NCBI GenBank assembly: GCA_964390065.1
Contig: CAYMGX010000182.1
Coordinates: 1-6,528, forward strand
Direction of reading: 5' to 3'
DNA length: 6,528 bases
Source: JAAZBG01 sp964390065
GTDB taxonomy: Bacteria > Fibrobacterota > Chitinivibrionia > Chitinivibrionales > Chitinispirillaceae
The notes beneath the pieces were generated by a model, which had not been told where the DNA came from, made no database searches, and saw only the letters and a program-made list of their open reading frames with translations. Position 1 is the first letter of the stretch, and each line of letters begins with the position of its first letter. Shown here one piece after another: positions 1-6,523 of the stretch. Made by a program: the position numbers and the translations under genes.

Positions 1-2099
1 GCATCAAAAGCCCCCACATAACTTGCAGGATTTGAACGGGTTGTTTTTCCTATTGGAGACTGATCAACCATTATAACATCATCACAATGTTCATGTCCCT
101 GAATTTCTTTACACAGAGGTACTTCCGCTGCAGCTTTTCCTTTCAGTTTCATCAGACCATTATAGAGTACATCATTAATAAGTGTTGACTTCCCGGAACC
201 GCTTACTCCGGTCACACATACCAGCCGGTTTAATGGAAATGAAACATCGATATTTTTTAAATTATGCTCCTGTGCGCCTTTTAAAACGATGGCGTTACCG
301 TTTTTTACCGGTATTGTCTTCACAACTGATAGTACTGATTTTTTCCCGTTAAGAAAGGGTGCTGTGACCGATTCTTTAGATTTGTAAAGCTGATCAAGCA
401 AACCATAAAAGACAATATTTCCCCCAAGCTCACCCGGTCCCGGTCCCATATCAATAACATAATCCGCCGCCCTGATTACTTCGGGATCATGTTCAACAAT
501 GATAAGGGTATTTCCGGCATCACGCAATCGGTGAAGTACACCAATCAGTCGTCCTATATCTCTGGAATGAAGTCCAATACTCGGTTCATCAAGTACAAAA
601 AGAGTGTTTACCAGTGATGTACCGAGTGCGGTTGTCAGATTAATCCTCTGCACCTCACCACCACTGAGTGTTCGTGACTGACGGTCAAGAGTCAGGTAAC
701 CAAGTCCTACTTCGTCAAGATATTTTAACCGGGCTCTTATTTCTTTAAGCACAAGTTCCGATGCTTCATCACTGCGGCTGACAATATCGTCTGAATTGAA
801 TAATGCAACAAGTTTACTTACAGGTAAAAGCATTACCTCGTGAATAGTATACCCCTTACCAGTACCGATCCTCCAGTTGAGAGCATCAGCTTTAAGCCGT
901 GATCCATTGCATTTATGGCACAAATAATAACCGCGGTACTTTGACAAGAGAACCCGGATATGCATCTTATAGCTTTTTGATTCAAGCCAGTCAAAGAATC
1001 GCTTTATTCCATACCATTTTCCATCATCGGCTTCTCCAACACCATCAATGACCCACCGTTTATATTTTTCAGGCAGTTTAGCCCAGGGAATATCTACCGG
1101 TATTCCCTCTTTTTTTGCAAAGCGCAACATGTCAACCTGACATTCATTAAAACTCGGTGTCTGCCATGGTTTGACAACACCCCCGGCCAGTGTTTTTGAT
1201 TGATCGGGAAGCACAAGGTCATAATCAACCCCGATAACGCGTCCAAATCCCCGGCACTCATCACAGGCACCAATCGGTGAGTTAAAGGAAAAAGTACCCG
1301 GTACCGGTTCCTTAAAGTGGATATCGCAATCCGGGCAGTGAATTCCTTCAGAAAAACGAAATACTTTTTTTTTGTCAATAGTCGAATTCCAGTCGGTTAT
1401 ACCGCTGTCTTTAACCGGATTTTTACATCGGTACACTGTAACGAGACCTTTACCATGCAACAACGATGCTTCAAGATCCTCAACAATTCTGTCCCTGTTA
1501 TGGTTATTGACAACAGTAACATCCTGAATCACATCAATATGTGTATCATTTTCATCAAGATAACGGGTATACCCCTGTGCTTCCAGCATTGTTTTCATTT
1601 CAGTTATTGAAAAGTTATCTGGTTTATGTATTGTAAAAACAATACATACAGTTGTATCGAGGTGATTCTTAATAAGCTTGTCAAATATCGATTGTGCAGA
1701 ATCGCGATCAACAGGTTTATGACAGCTATTGCAGACCAGATACGATAAACGTGCAAACAGCAGTTTCAGATGATCATTTACTTCCGTCATTGTACCAACA
1801 GTAGACCGTGATGTTCTTACGGTATTGGTCTGGTCAATTGCGATGGCAGGCGGCATTCCGTCAATGCGATCAACAGCAGGCTTATCCATTCTATCAAGAA
1901 ACTGACGCGCATAGGAAGAAAATGTTTCGACATAGCGCCGCTGCCCTTCGGCATATATGGTATCAAACGCAAGGGAGGATTTCCCCGAACCGGAAACACC
2001 GGTTATAACGATCATTTTATTGAGAGGGATATCAAGGGAAATATTTTTAAGGTTGTTCTGATGTGCGCCTTCAATTCGTATTAAATTATGCTTATTCAT
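1..2099 (-). CDS. uvrA: UvrA, excinuclease ABC subunit A (partial, C-terminal part beyond left edge)
   Basis: DNA damage-recognition ATPase of nucleotide excision repair; it loads UvrB at lesions in the cytoplasm. About 699 codons read without a frameshift from the ATG at 2099-2097 to the window edge. Visible in order: first Walker A GVSGSGKSS (residues 34-42), the AEGQRRYVE and SSYARQFL segments typical of UvrA, a zinc-finger-type C-X2-C-X20-C-X2-C (Cys255, 258, 279, 282), an ABC signature LSGGEVQR (478-485), Walker B LFVLDEPSIGLH (500-511), and a second Walker A GVSGSGKST (631-639). The fragment ends just after the SPIGKTTRSNPASY segment that follows the second nucleotide site. The start fits the conserved IEGAHQNNLKNI opening; the ribosome site upstream is weak (AGG about 9 bases before ATG). 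Wording such as LSGGEVQRINLTTALG and SKSYKMHIRVLLSKYR resembles long (tandem) UvrA forms, but that cannot be settled here. Identity as UvrA is near certain. Confidence 0.97.
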   Translation of the reverse strand, partial: MNKHNLIRIEGAHQNNLKNISLDIPLNKMIVITGVSGSGKSSLAFDTIYAEGQRRYVETFSSYARQFLDRMDKPAVDRIDGMPPAIAIDQTNTVRTSRSTVGTMTEVNDHLKLLFARLSYLVCNSCHKPVDRDSAQSIFDKLIKNHLDTTVCIVFTIHKPDNFSITEMKTMLEAQGYTRYLDENDTHIDVIQDVTVVNNHNRDRIVEDLEASLLHGKGLVTVYRCKNPVKDSGITDWNSTIDKKKVFRFSEGIHCPDCDIHFKEPVPGTFSFNSPIGACDECRGFGRVIGVDYDLVLPDQSKTLAGGVVKPWQTPSFNECQVDMLRFAKKEGIPVDIPWAKLPEKYKRWVIDGVGEADDGKWYGIKRFFDWLESKSYKMHIRVLLSKYRGYYLCHKCNGSRLKADALNWRIGTGKGYTIHEVMLLPVSKLVALFNSDDIVSRSDEASELVLKEIRARLKYLDEVGLGYLTLDRQSRTLSGGEVQRINLTTALGTSLVNTLFVLDEPSIGLHSRDIGRLIGVLHRLRDAGNTLIIVEHDPEVIRAADYVIDMGPGPGELGGNIVFYGLLDQLYKSKESVTAPFLNGKKSVLSVVKTIPVKNGNAIVLKGAQEHNLKNIDVSFPLNRLVCVTGVSGSGKSTLINDVLYNGLMKLKGKAAAEVPLCKEIQGHEHCDDVIMVDQSPIGKTTRSNPASYVGAFD

Positions 2100-2246
2100 A
2101 TTGCGTGCCTGCTTTTTAAATGCCCTTCTGTATTGATTTTGACACATAAATAGCTATTCAAAACGATGGTCTGTGACAAAATTTTAAAATACATCATGAC
2201 CGGATACAGGCTGATTCATTACTGTTTTTATGTGGTTAAAAAAGCA

Positions 2247-2441
2247 TCAACAGGTGACAACTCGGATAATTTTAATTTTTGTATAGCCCGATTTCTTTTT
2301 GTCCTCCGGGTGAGGTTCAAAACCAAGAATGGAGATCTCATTTTTACCAGGGCCATACGCCCAAAATACCCGGCCTGCAGCTGGTGTATTATTCTCAATA
2401 TACGATTGCCATATTTTAAATCCGGCTTTATCTGAGAGCAT
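2247..2441 (-). CDS. Small hypothetical protein, probably a decayed or frameshifted remnant
   Basis: A 64-codon ORF with a non-random, protein-like core: IENNTPAAGRVFWAYGPG, then EISILGFEPHPEDKKKSGY and a lysine/isoleucine-rich end. I cannot place it in a named family; the compact size and beta-rich core recall small toxin-like proteins, but that is only an impression. No good ribosome binding site precedes the ATG at 2441-2439. In the -1/+1 neighbouring frame just upstream, an open stretch (2514 down to 2428) reads RWFEINGPLYALR before a stop and runs straight into the start of this ORF. A single-base frameshift near 2435 would fuse both into one longer protein. The last residues (IIRVVTC) look less conserved, so the 3' end may also be altered. 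It lies upstream of uvrA on the same strand, separated by 147 bases. It could be a real short gene with a poor start, or a pseudogene. Confidence 0.4.
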   Translation of the reverse strand: MLSDKAGFKIWQSYIENNTPAAGRVFWAYGPGKNEISILGFEPHPEDKKKSGYTKIKIIRVVTC

Positions 2442-2586
2442 ATAAAGGACCGTTTATTTCAAACCATCTATAGACAGAACTTCCAAAATTAAAAAAAACA
2501 TAAAAACGGAGCAATTATAATAAAAAAAATAGCTTGATCCCAGTACTCTTGACCGTCAAATCCTCAAAAGAATGATCTCGCAATCC

Positions 2587-2617
2587 AAACAATCACAAAT
2601 ACTCTCTGTGATCGTTT
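2587..2617. repeat. Imperfect inverted repeat (possible hairpin)
   Basis: The arms AAACAATCACA (2587-2597) and TGTGATCGTTT (2607-2617) pair at 10 of 11 positions, with one A/C mismatch, around a 9-base loop. No T-run follows on either strand, so it is not a classical intrinsic terminator. It could be an operator-like dyad for a two-fold symmetric regulator or an RNA stem. It sits about 335 bases upstream of the HEPN gene and about 490 bases upstream of uvrA, in otherwise featureless AT-rich DNA. Confidence 0.4.
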
Positions 2618-2782
2618 GATCCTTGTAGTATTATACACTTGAACCCGGCGGGAACTTTATAAGAAAAAAAGTAAAAAATCAACCAGACAAACGAAAACGT
2701 AATGTATGTTTATCTTTAATTATAAGTAAAGAAATAAAAAAATGTTTTATAAGTTTTCTATCGGCCATACAATGAAATGCCA

Positions 2783-2792
2783 TTACATGTAA
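2783..2792. repeat. Ten-base perfect palindrome TTACATGTAA
   Basis: A perfect 10-base palindrome about 160 bases upstream of the HEPN gene start. Such short dyads can be operator half-site pairs, and this one is positioned where autoregulation of the downstream pair could act. In AT-rich DNA a 10-base palindrome can also occur by chance, and no second copy is seen nearby, so support is weak. Confidence 0.2.
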
Positions 2793-2875
2793 ATAGTTAA
2801 TTGGATTTATTGGTTAAGAACACGAACTGAAAAGATGAAACGGTGCTCCATGCTCCGAATTAAATTATTAATGAG

Positions 2876-2950
2876 ATGATGGAATTGGATAAAAAAGCTG
2901 CCGCTGTTTTGTCGAAAATATCAAAACTGCTCAAGCGGGAGAAAAGATAA
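2876..2950 (+). CDS. Possible 24-codon leader ORF or 3' gene remnant before the HEPN gene
   Basis: The ORF starts with two consecutive ATG codons (2876 and 2879) and encodes a short lysine-rich, potentially helical peptide (MMELDKKAAAVLSKISKLL plus KREKR). Its TAA ends at 2950, only 2 bases before the ATG of the HEPN gene, a spacing typical of translationally coupled genes. There is no evident Shine-Dalgarno sequence before it, and the frame is closed by TAA shortly upstream (2861-2863), so only this short piece is open. It may be a leader peptide, the last codons of a deleted upstream gene, or chance. The GGGAG at 2937-2941 inside it probably serves as the ribosome site of the next gene. Confidence 0.25.
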   Translation: MMELDKKAAAVLSKISKLLKREKR

Positions 2951-2952
2951 TT

Positions 2953-3375
2953 ATGACTGATGATATCAGATGGATGCAGCGCTTCAACAACTATCTAAAA
3001 GCATTTCGGGAATTGAAAGATGCCGCACAGTTGGCGAAAGCAAGAGATTTGAGCAAGCTCGAAAAACAGGGCGTTATTCAGGGGTTTGAATACACGCACG
3101 AACTCGCGTGGAATGTGATGAAAGATTACCTGAATGATCAGGGATTCCAGAATATTATCGGTTCTAAAGATGCGACACGGCAGGCGTTTAAATCCGGTTT
3201 GATTACCGATGGAGAAGACTGGATGAATATGATAAAAGCCCGAAACCTTACGTCGCATCTCTACGATGAAACGCTTGCCGAAGATATATTCCGGCAAATT
3301 GTTGATTCATTTTATCAGGCGTTTGAAACATTTACCCGTACGTTTACACTGCTCTATGAAGAGGATGATGAATGA
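2953..3375 (+). CDS. HI0074-family HEPN protein (nucleotidyltransferase substrate-binding), candidate HepT-like toxin
   Basis: A 140-residue helical protein matching the 'nucleotidyltransferase substrate binding protein' family typified by Haemophilus HI0074, the HEPN partner of a minimal nucleotidyltransferase. Family features seen: VIQGFEYTHELAWNVMKDYL (residues 41-60), SKDATRQAFKSGLITDGEDW (71-90) and ARNLTSHLYDE (96-106). The last contains the HEPN signature RX4HXY as Arg97, His102 and Tyr104. In characterised HEPN/MNT (type VII) toxin-antitoxin pairs the Arg and His form an RNase site and the Tyr is the residue AMPylated by the partner; applying that here is inference. Length is normal for the family and no key residue is missing. 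The start ATG at 2953 has GGGAG 11 bases upstream. The stop overlaps the next gene's start (ATGA), showing tight coupling. The family is certain; toxin activity is not shown. Confidence 0.92.
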   Translation: MTDDIRWMQRFNNYLKAFRELKDAAQLAKARDLSKLEKQGVIQGFEYTHELAWNVMKDYLNDQGFQNIIGSKDATRQAFKSGLITDGEDWMNMIKARNLTSHLYDETLAEDIFRQIVDSFYQAFETFTRTFTLLYEEDDE

Positions 3376-3716
3376 AATTAAGGTTTGGACTTTCTGAAAA
3401 GACCATAGAGCGGATCTGTTCTGTTTTGTCATCGTATAGCGCAGTACAAAAAGCTTTTGTATATGGTTCACGTGCGAAAGGGAATTTCCGTGAAGGATCT
3501 GATATTGATATAGCGATCTCTGGTGACATTGATACGAAAATATTAGGTGACATCGCGGAAGACCTTGACGAGCTACTGTTACCCTATACAATCGATTTGT
3601 TGGTATACGAAACACTTAAAAATGATATACTGCGTGAGCATATTGACAGAGTTGGAAAATTGTTTTATGAAAAGGATACCACTGAGTTTATGTTTTTGGA
3701 GGATCAGGGGGCATAA
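3372..3716 (+). CDS. Minimal nucleotidyltransferase (MNT, HI0073-like), candidate antitoxin of the HEPN/MNT pair
   Basis: A 114-residue polymerase-beta-type nucleotidyltransferase. The catalytic motif GSX10DXD is intact: Gly32-Ser33, then Asp44 and Asp46 in GSDIDIAI, with the third carboxylate Asp75 in YTIDLLVYE. These would bind two metal ions and ATP. In known MNT antitoxins the enzyme transfers AMP to a tyrosine on the HEPN partner and silences its RNase; this role is inferred from the pairing. The ATG at 3372 overlaps the upstream stop by 4 bases, with GAGGA (3361-3365) 6 bases before it, so both proteins are almost certainly made together. Residues 78-105 (the ETLKNDILREHIDRVGKLFY region) are the usual C-terminal helix and strand. 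The size is standard for stand-alone MNT proteins. Alternatives such as aminoglycoside nucleotidyltransferase are unlikely given the size and the HI0074 partner. Confidence 0.92.
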   Translation: MKLRFGLSEKTIERICSVLSSYSAVQKAFVYGSRAKGNFREGSDIDIAISGDIDTKILGDIAEDLDELLLPYTIDLLVYETLKNDILREHIDRVGKLFYEKDTTEFMFLEDQGA

Positions 3717-3755
3717 TTCCATGATAGTATATTGCACATTGTCAAATTACATGGA

Positions 3756-3772
3756 ACATTTGCCCCAAATGT
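3756..3772. terminator. Small perfect hairpin at convergent junction (possible weak terminator)
   Basis: ACATTTG (3756-3762) and CAAATGT (3766-3772) form a perfect 7-base stem with a CCC loop. It lies between the MNT stop (3716) and the stop of the minus-strand propeller gene (3833-3831), so transcripts from both sides cross it. No T-run follows in either direction, so it is not a textbook intrinsic terminator. A second inverted repeat, TTCCATG (3717-3723) with CATGGAA (3750-3756), lies beside it and would compete by one base. It may act as a 3'-end stem. Confidence 0.35.
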
Positions 3773-3830
3773 ATAAGATAATCCGGTGTACAGAAGAACC
3801 ATAGCTGTAAGCAAGCAAATACTCCAACTG

Positions 3831-5900
3831 CTATTGTTTTACCAAACGTTTAGTAAGAACGCCCGAATCTGAGCGCATTCTTATCAGATAAGAACCGGCT
3901 CCAACACCGGGAAGACCCCATGTGTATGAGTGCAATCCGGCACCAAGAAACGATTCAGCCAGCGAACAGAGCTTTTTACCTGTTAAGCTATATAATGCAA
4001 CATCAACCCGTTGCGCAACTGGAAGCGTGAATTGAATAGATACTTTATCAGATAATTGATTCTGCATATTGACCTGAAAAGAAATAGTATTTTTTGTAAA
4101 TTTTCGTGATGGGTTATTGACGCCAATGCTTGCCTCAGATACCGGCCTTTTCCAGAACCCTCTGTAATCACTGGCAAATAGATTATTACCGATAACCGCA
4201 AGAGTAATGATATAATTATTGTACAGATCAGCAATTGTATCATTGAACAATGACCAGTTCTTCCCCTTATCGGTACTTTTAATTACTCCATTAGTGCTGC
4301 CAACAAAAATTGTATCTCCGTGTGTCGCAAGACATGAATAAACCCCGGAAGGAACCGTTGGAAGACCAGCCGTCTTCCAGGTGCTCCCCTTGTCATATGA
4401 AATAATAACGCTGATCGGCGTGATTGCCAAAATGTATTCTGAATCAGCAACAATTCCACGATCGATATATTCACTTTTTGTAAATTCCCAGGTAGACCCA
4501 TTGTCATTAGAATTGTAAATACCTTCAGTAGTCCCGACAACAACAAGATTATTGTATGCAGAAACACATGAAATATTACCGGCATCTAAATTGTCAACAG
4601 ATGTCCAATAATTACTATTAAAAACATTGCTATACAGCCCACTATTTCCTGTCAAAGCAAAGAGGCCGGAACTTCCGGAGCATACAGATCGCACACCATT
4701 CCGGGGAAGACCTGAATCAACTATTGCTACCCAGGGTTGAACATTATTCTGAGATATAAAAATGCCTGAATCACAGCATAAATACGTTGACGAATCGATC
4801 ATTTTAATTTCAGAGATTGCAAAGCTTTTCAAACCTGCATTGAAAGATCTCCAGTGCGCGCCTCCATCATCAGATACAAAAACGCCTGACATTCTGGTTC
4901 CTGCAAAAATCGTAGTATCATTCCCTGTGAGGTGGGTAATTTCAATATCTTCCAAAAGTCCGGTTGTCACAGAATCCCATGTTACACCAAAATTAGTTGA
5001 CCGTAATAAAATTCCCTTAAGTGACGCGAATATGGTCGTTTCATTTGCAGCCAACAAAACATCGCCAACATTGATAGCTGCCGAAAGGTTGGGTATGAAA
5101 TCCTGTACTTTCCAAGTTGTTCCAAAATCAGGTGAGCTTACCAAAACATTATTAGCCGTACCTCCGAGTATTGCAGATCCACAAACAATAAGATTTTTAA
5201 CATGAGAGTCATTGACCATGACCCAGGTGCGTCCGGTATCCAAAGATCGGAATATTCCATTGATATTAGTTCCAAATAGATACTTTCCATTTATGATAAG
5301 GTTATCAAAATCAGGAGTAGAATCTAATTTTACCCATGTACTGCCACTGTCGACAGAACTGTAAATGCCATAACTATTGGTAGCAGCGACAATCACCGAT
5401 CCCACCATGGAGATTGCATTGACTTTTTTACCGAGCGGTGTATCTTTCCAGGTATTTCCCTTATCAAAAGACAGAGTGGTTTCACCGGTATCGTTTCGTG
5501 CTAAAAAAACATTTTTAAAAGTGCTCAGTTTCAGGATATTTCTGCTTTGAAGGACCGAATCAAATGAACTGAAGTGATTACCAGAATCGACAGAAATGAA
5601 TAATTCACCACTCTCCGTTGATGCAAAAACGATCTCATCCTGGGCAGAAACCCAGATTAAATTGGTATCGCTGGAACCAATGGTGATTTTTTCCCACTGC
5701 GCTCCATTATCTGTGGATACCAGAATGCTTTTGTTAGTTGCAACAAAAACTTTATTGCCACTCATGGCAATTGACGAGATTGATGCCGGACCTTGCGGAC
5801 TGTTGACCTTTGTCCACTGGGCATCTGCAGACTGGGCAAAAAAACTGCCTAAAGTGACAATTGCACTTACTATTATACGACATAAGGACAATTTAATCAT
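3831..5900 (-). CDS. Exported Asp-box/BNR beta-propeller protein with C-terminal sorting-type domain
   Basis: A protein of 689 residues. The ATG at 5900-5898 is chosen because AAGGAG stands 5 bases upstream; a TTG eight codons earlier lacks such a site. Residues 1-27 are a signal peptide: Lys3 and Arg8, a hydrophobic stretch 9-22, and ADA before Gln28 as the likely cleavage point. Residues ~30-590 hold 14 repeat units about 41 residues apart. Most carry an Asp-box of the form S-x-D-x-G-x-x-W, for example STDNGAQW (62), SVDSGSTW (182), SDDGGAHW (343) and STDKGKNW (542). Such repeats build beta-propellers as in sialidases, Vps10/sortilin and HCF136-like proteins; here no catalytic residues can be named. 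Residues ~592-689 form a beta-rich C-terminal domain (LYSLTGKKL, then GAGSYLIRM and TKRLVKQ at the end) resembling type IX secretion or FlgD-like tails. The protein is probably secreted or surface-held, with a binding or scaffolding role; its ligand is unknown. Confidence 0.88.
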   Translation of the reverse strand: MIKLSLCRIIVSAIVTLGSFFAQSADAQWTKVNSPQGPASISSIAMSGNKVFVATNKSILVSTDNGAQWEKITIGSSDTNLIWVSAQDEIVFASTESGELFISVDSGNHFSSFDSVLQSRNILKLSTFKNVFLARNDTGETTLSFDKGNTWKDTPLGKKVNAISMVGSVIVAATNSYGIYSSVDSGSTWVKLDSTPDFDNLIINGKYLFGTNINGIFRSLDTGRTWVMVNDSHVKNLIVCGSAILGGTANNVLVSSPDFGTTWKVQDFIPNLSAAINVGDVLLAANETTIFASLKGILLRSTNFGVTWDSVTTGLLEDIEITHLTGNDTTIFAGTRMSGVFVSDDGGAHWRSFNAGLKSFAISEIKMIDSSTYLCCDSGIFISQNNVQPWVAIVDSGLPRNGVRSVCSGSSGLFALTGNSGLYSNVFNSNYWTSVDNLDAGNISCVSAYNNLVVVGTTEGIYNSNDNGSTWEFTKSEYIDRGIVADSEYILAITPISVIISYDKGSTWKTAGLPTVPSGVYSCLATHGDTIFVGSTNGVIKSTDKGKNWSLFNDTIADLYNNYIITLAVIGNNLFASDYRGFWKRPVSEASIGVNNPSRKFTKNTISFQVNMQNQLSDKVSIQFTLPVAQRVDVALYSLTGKKLCSLAESFLGAGLHSYTWGLPGVGAGSYLIRMRSDSGVLTKRLVKQ

Positions 5901-5905
5901 AGGAA

Positions 5906-5913
5906 CTCCTTTT
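5906..5913 (-). promoter_or_regulatory. Ribosome binding site deciding the propeller gene start
   Basis: On the minus strand this reads AAAAGGAG and lies 5 bases before the ATG at 5900-5898. It supports that ATG over the longer reading from TTG at 5924-5922, which would also place charged residues ahead of an already complete signal peptide. Confidence 0.75.
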
Positions 5914-5944
5914 TTAACCAACAATATCTACAAAGTGATGATAC

Positions 5945-6523
5945 TTAACCTGAAAGCATTAATTCCTTGATCATCTTTCGATCATTTGGATGTTCACGTT
6001 CGAGAAGATCTGCCGCAAGCCGGGATGGATCACCACGTTTTCCCAGTGCAACGGCAATTGCAATATCATAGTCTTCAGGTGACACACCAGTGACATTATA
6101 CACCTTTTCGGGAATAAAACCAGCCATCGCATGCGAATACAAACCAAGTTTACGGGCTTGAAGCGCAATTGACATCCAGGCAGCTCCACAATCAAACAGA
6201 GCCCAACGATTTGGCGCGTTATTATGAGAAAAAGTTTTCTTTGCAAAAACAAACAAAAGTACCGAAGCATTTGATGTCCATTTCTGATTCATTTCAACCA
6301 GTGCATTCACAAAAAGGTTACGATCCTGTTCTGTTACAGAATATACAAATCGCCATGGTTGTTCATTATACGCTGATGGAGCCCACCGTGCAGCTTCAAG
6401 TATAATCTTCATCTGTTCACTGCTAATGGGTTCATTATTCAGAGCCCGTGGAGACCATCGGTCAATAAACATAGAATCTGCCTCTGCGCAACGATCACGA
6501 ACTAAAAACTCACTACTTGACAT
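5945..6523 (-). CDS. Nitroreductase family protein (FMN-dependent oxidoreductase)
   Basis: A 192-residue flavoprotein of the nitroreductase superfamily. These enzymes bind FMN as homodimers and use NAD(P)H to reduce nitro, quinone or other compounds; the substrate here cannot be told. Motifs: an FMN-phosphate-type RWSPRAL near the N-terminus (residues 22-28), APSAYNEQPW (48-57), the helix GAAWMSIALQARKLGLYS (113-130) of the dimer/FMN core, and IAVALGKRGDP (146-156) near the end. The length is typical for a compact member. The ATG at 6523-6521 is five bases from the window edge, so the ribosome site cannot be seen and a longer start is possible. The stop at 5947-5945 is 44 bases upstream of the propeller gene on the same strand with no terminator visible, so the two may share a transcript. 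Confidence 0.93.
   Translation of the reverse strand: MSSSEFLVRDRCAEADSMFIDRWSPRALNNEPISSEQMKIILEAARWAPSAYNEQPWRFVYSVTEQDRNLFVNALVEMNQKWTSNASVLLFVFAKKTFSHNNAPNRWALFDCGAAWMSIALQARKLGLYSHAMAGFIPEKVYNVTGVSPEDYDIAIAVALGKRGDPSRLAADLLEREHPNDRKMIKELMLSG

Larger units (their letters stand above)
2442..2875. other. AT-rich non-coding stretch
   Basis: No convincing gene is visible on either strand. Adenine and thymine runs are frequent (for example around 2490-2530 and 2665-2755) and stop codons are dense in all frames. The only structure I can point to is the imperfect hairpin at 2587-2617, the short inverted element TTGACCGTCAA at 2549-2559, and the palindrome at 2783-2792. I looked for paired -35/-10 boxes upstream of the plus-strand gene pair and found no pair with acceptable spacing. 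The promoter of the HEPN/MNT pair presumably lies here but is not identified. Confidence 0.5.

Noticed and set aside
2100..2165. Possible SOS (LexA) box or promoter upstream of uvrA
   Set aside because: The minus strand has TGT and ACA triplets around GTCAAAATCAATACAG, but the spacing and flanks do not fit a recognised LexA box, and no -35/-10 pair has good spacing.
2166..2435. Plus-strand ORF of 89 codons
   Set aside because: It lies opposite the more protein-like minus-strand ORF at 2247-2441, has no ribosome site and shows no recognisable motif.
2600..2640. Promoter with TTGATC and TATTAT boxes
   Set aside because: The boxes are only 7 bases apart, far from the usual 16-18, and no better pair was found.
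3547..3804. Plus-strand ORF overlapping the MNT gene in another frame
   Set aside because: Its first two thirds are the shifted frame of the clear nucleotidyltransferase gene; the remainder is low-complexity intergenic translation.
4762..5205. Plus-strand ORF of 147 codons inside the propeller gene
   Set aside because: It is the antisense frame of a repetitive gene whose minus-strand reading has a signal peptide, regular Asp-boxes and a good ribosome site.
5901..5924. Longer propeller protein starting at TTG 5924
   Set aside because: The ATG at 5900 has AAGGAG at ideal spacing and gives a standard signal peptide; the TTG lies upstream of that ribosome site.
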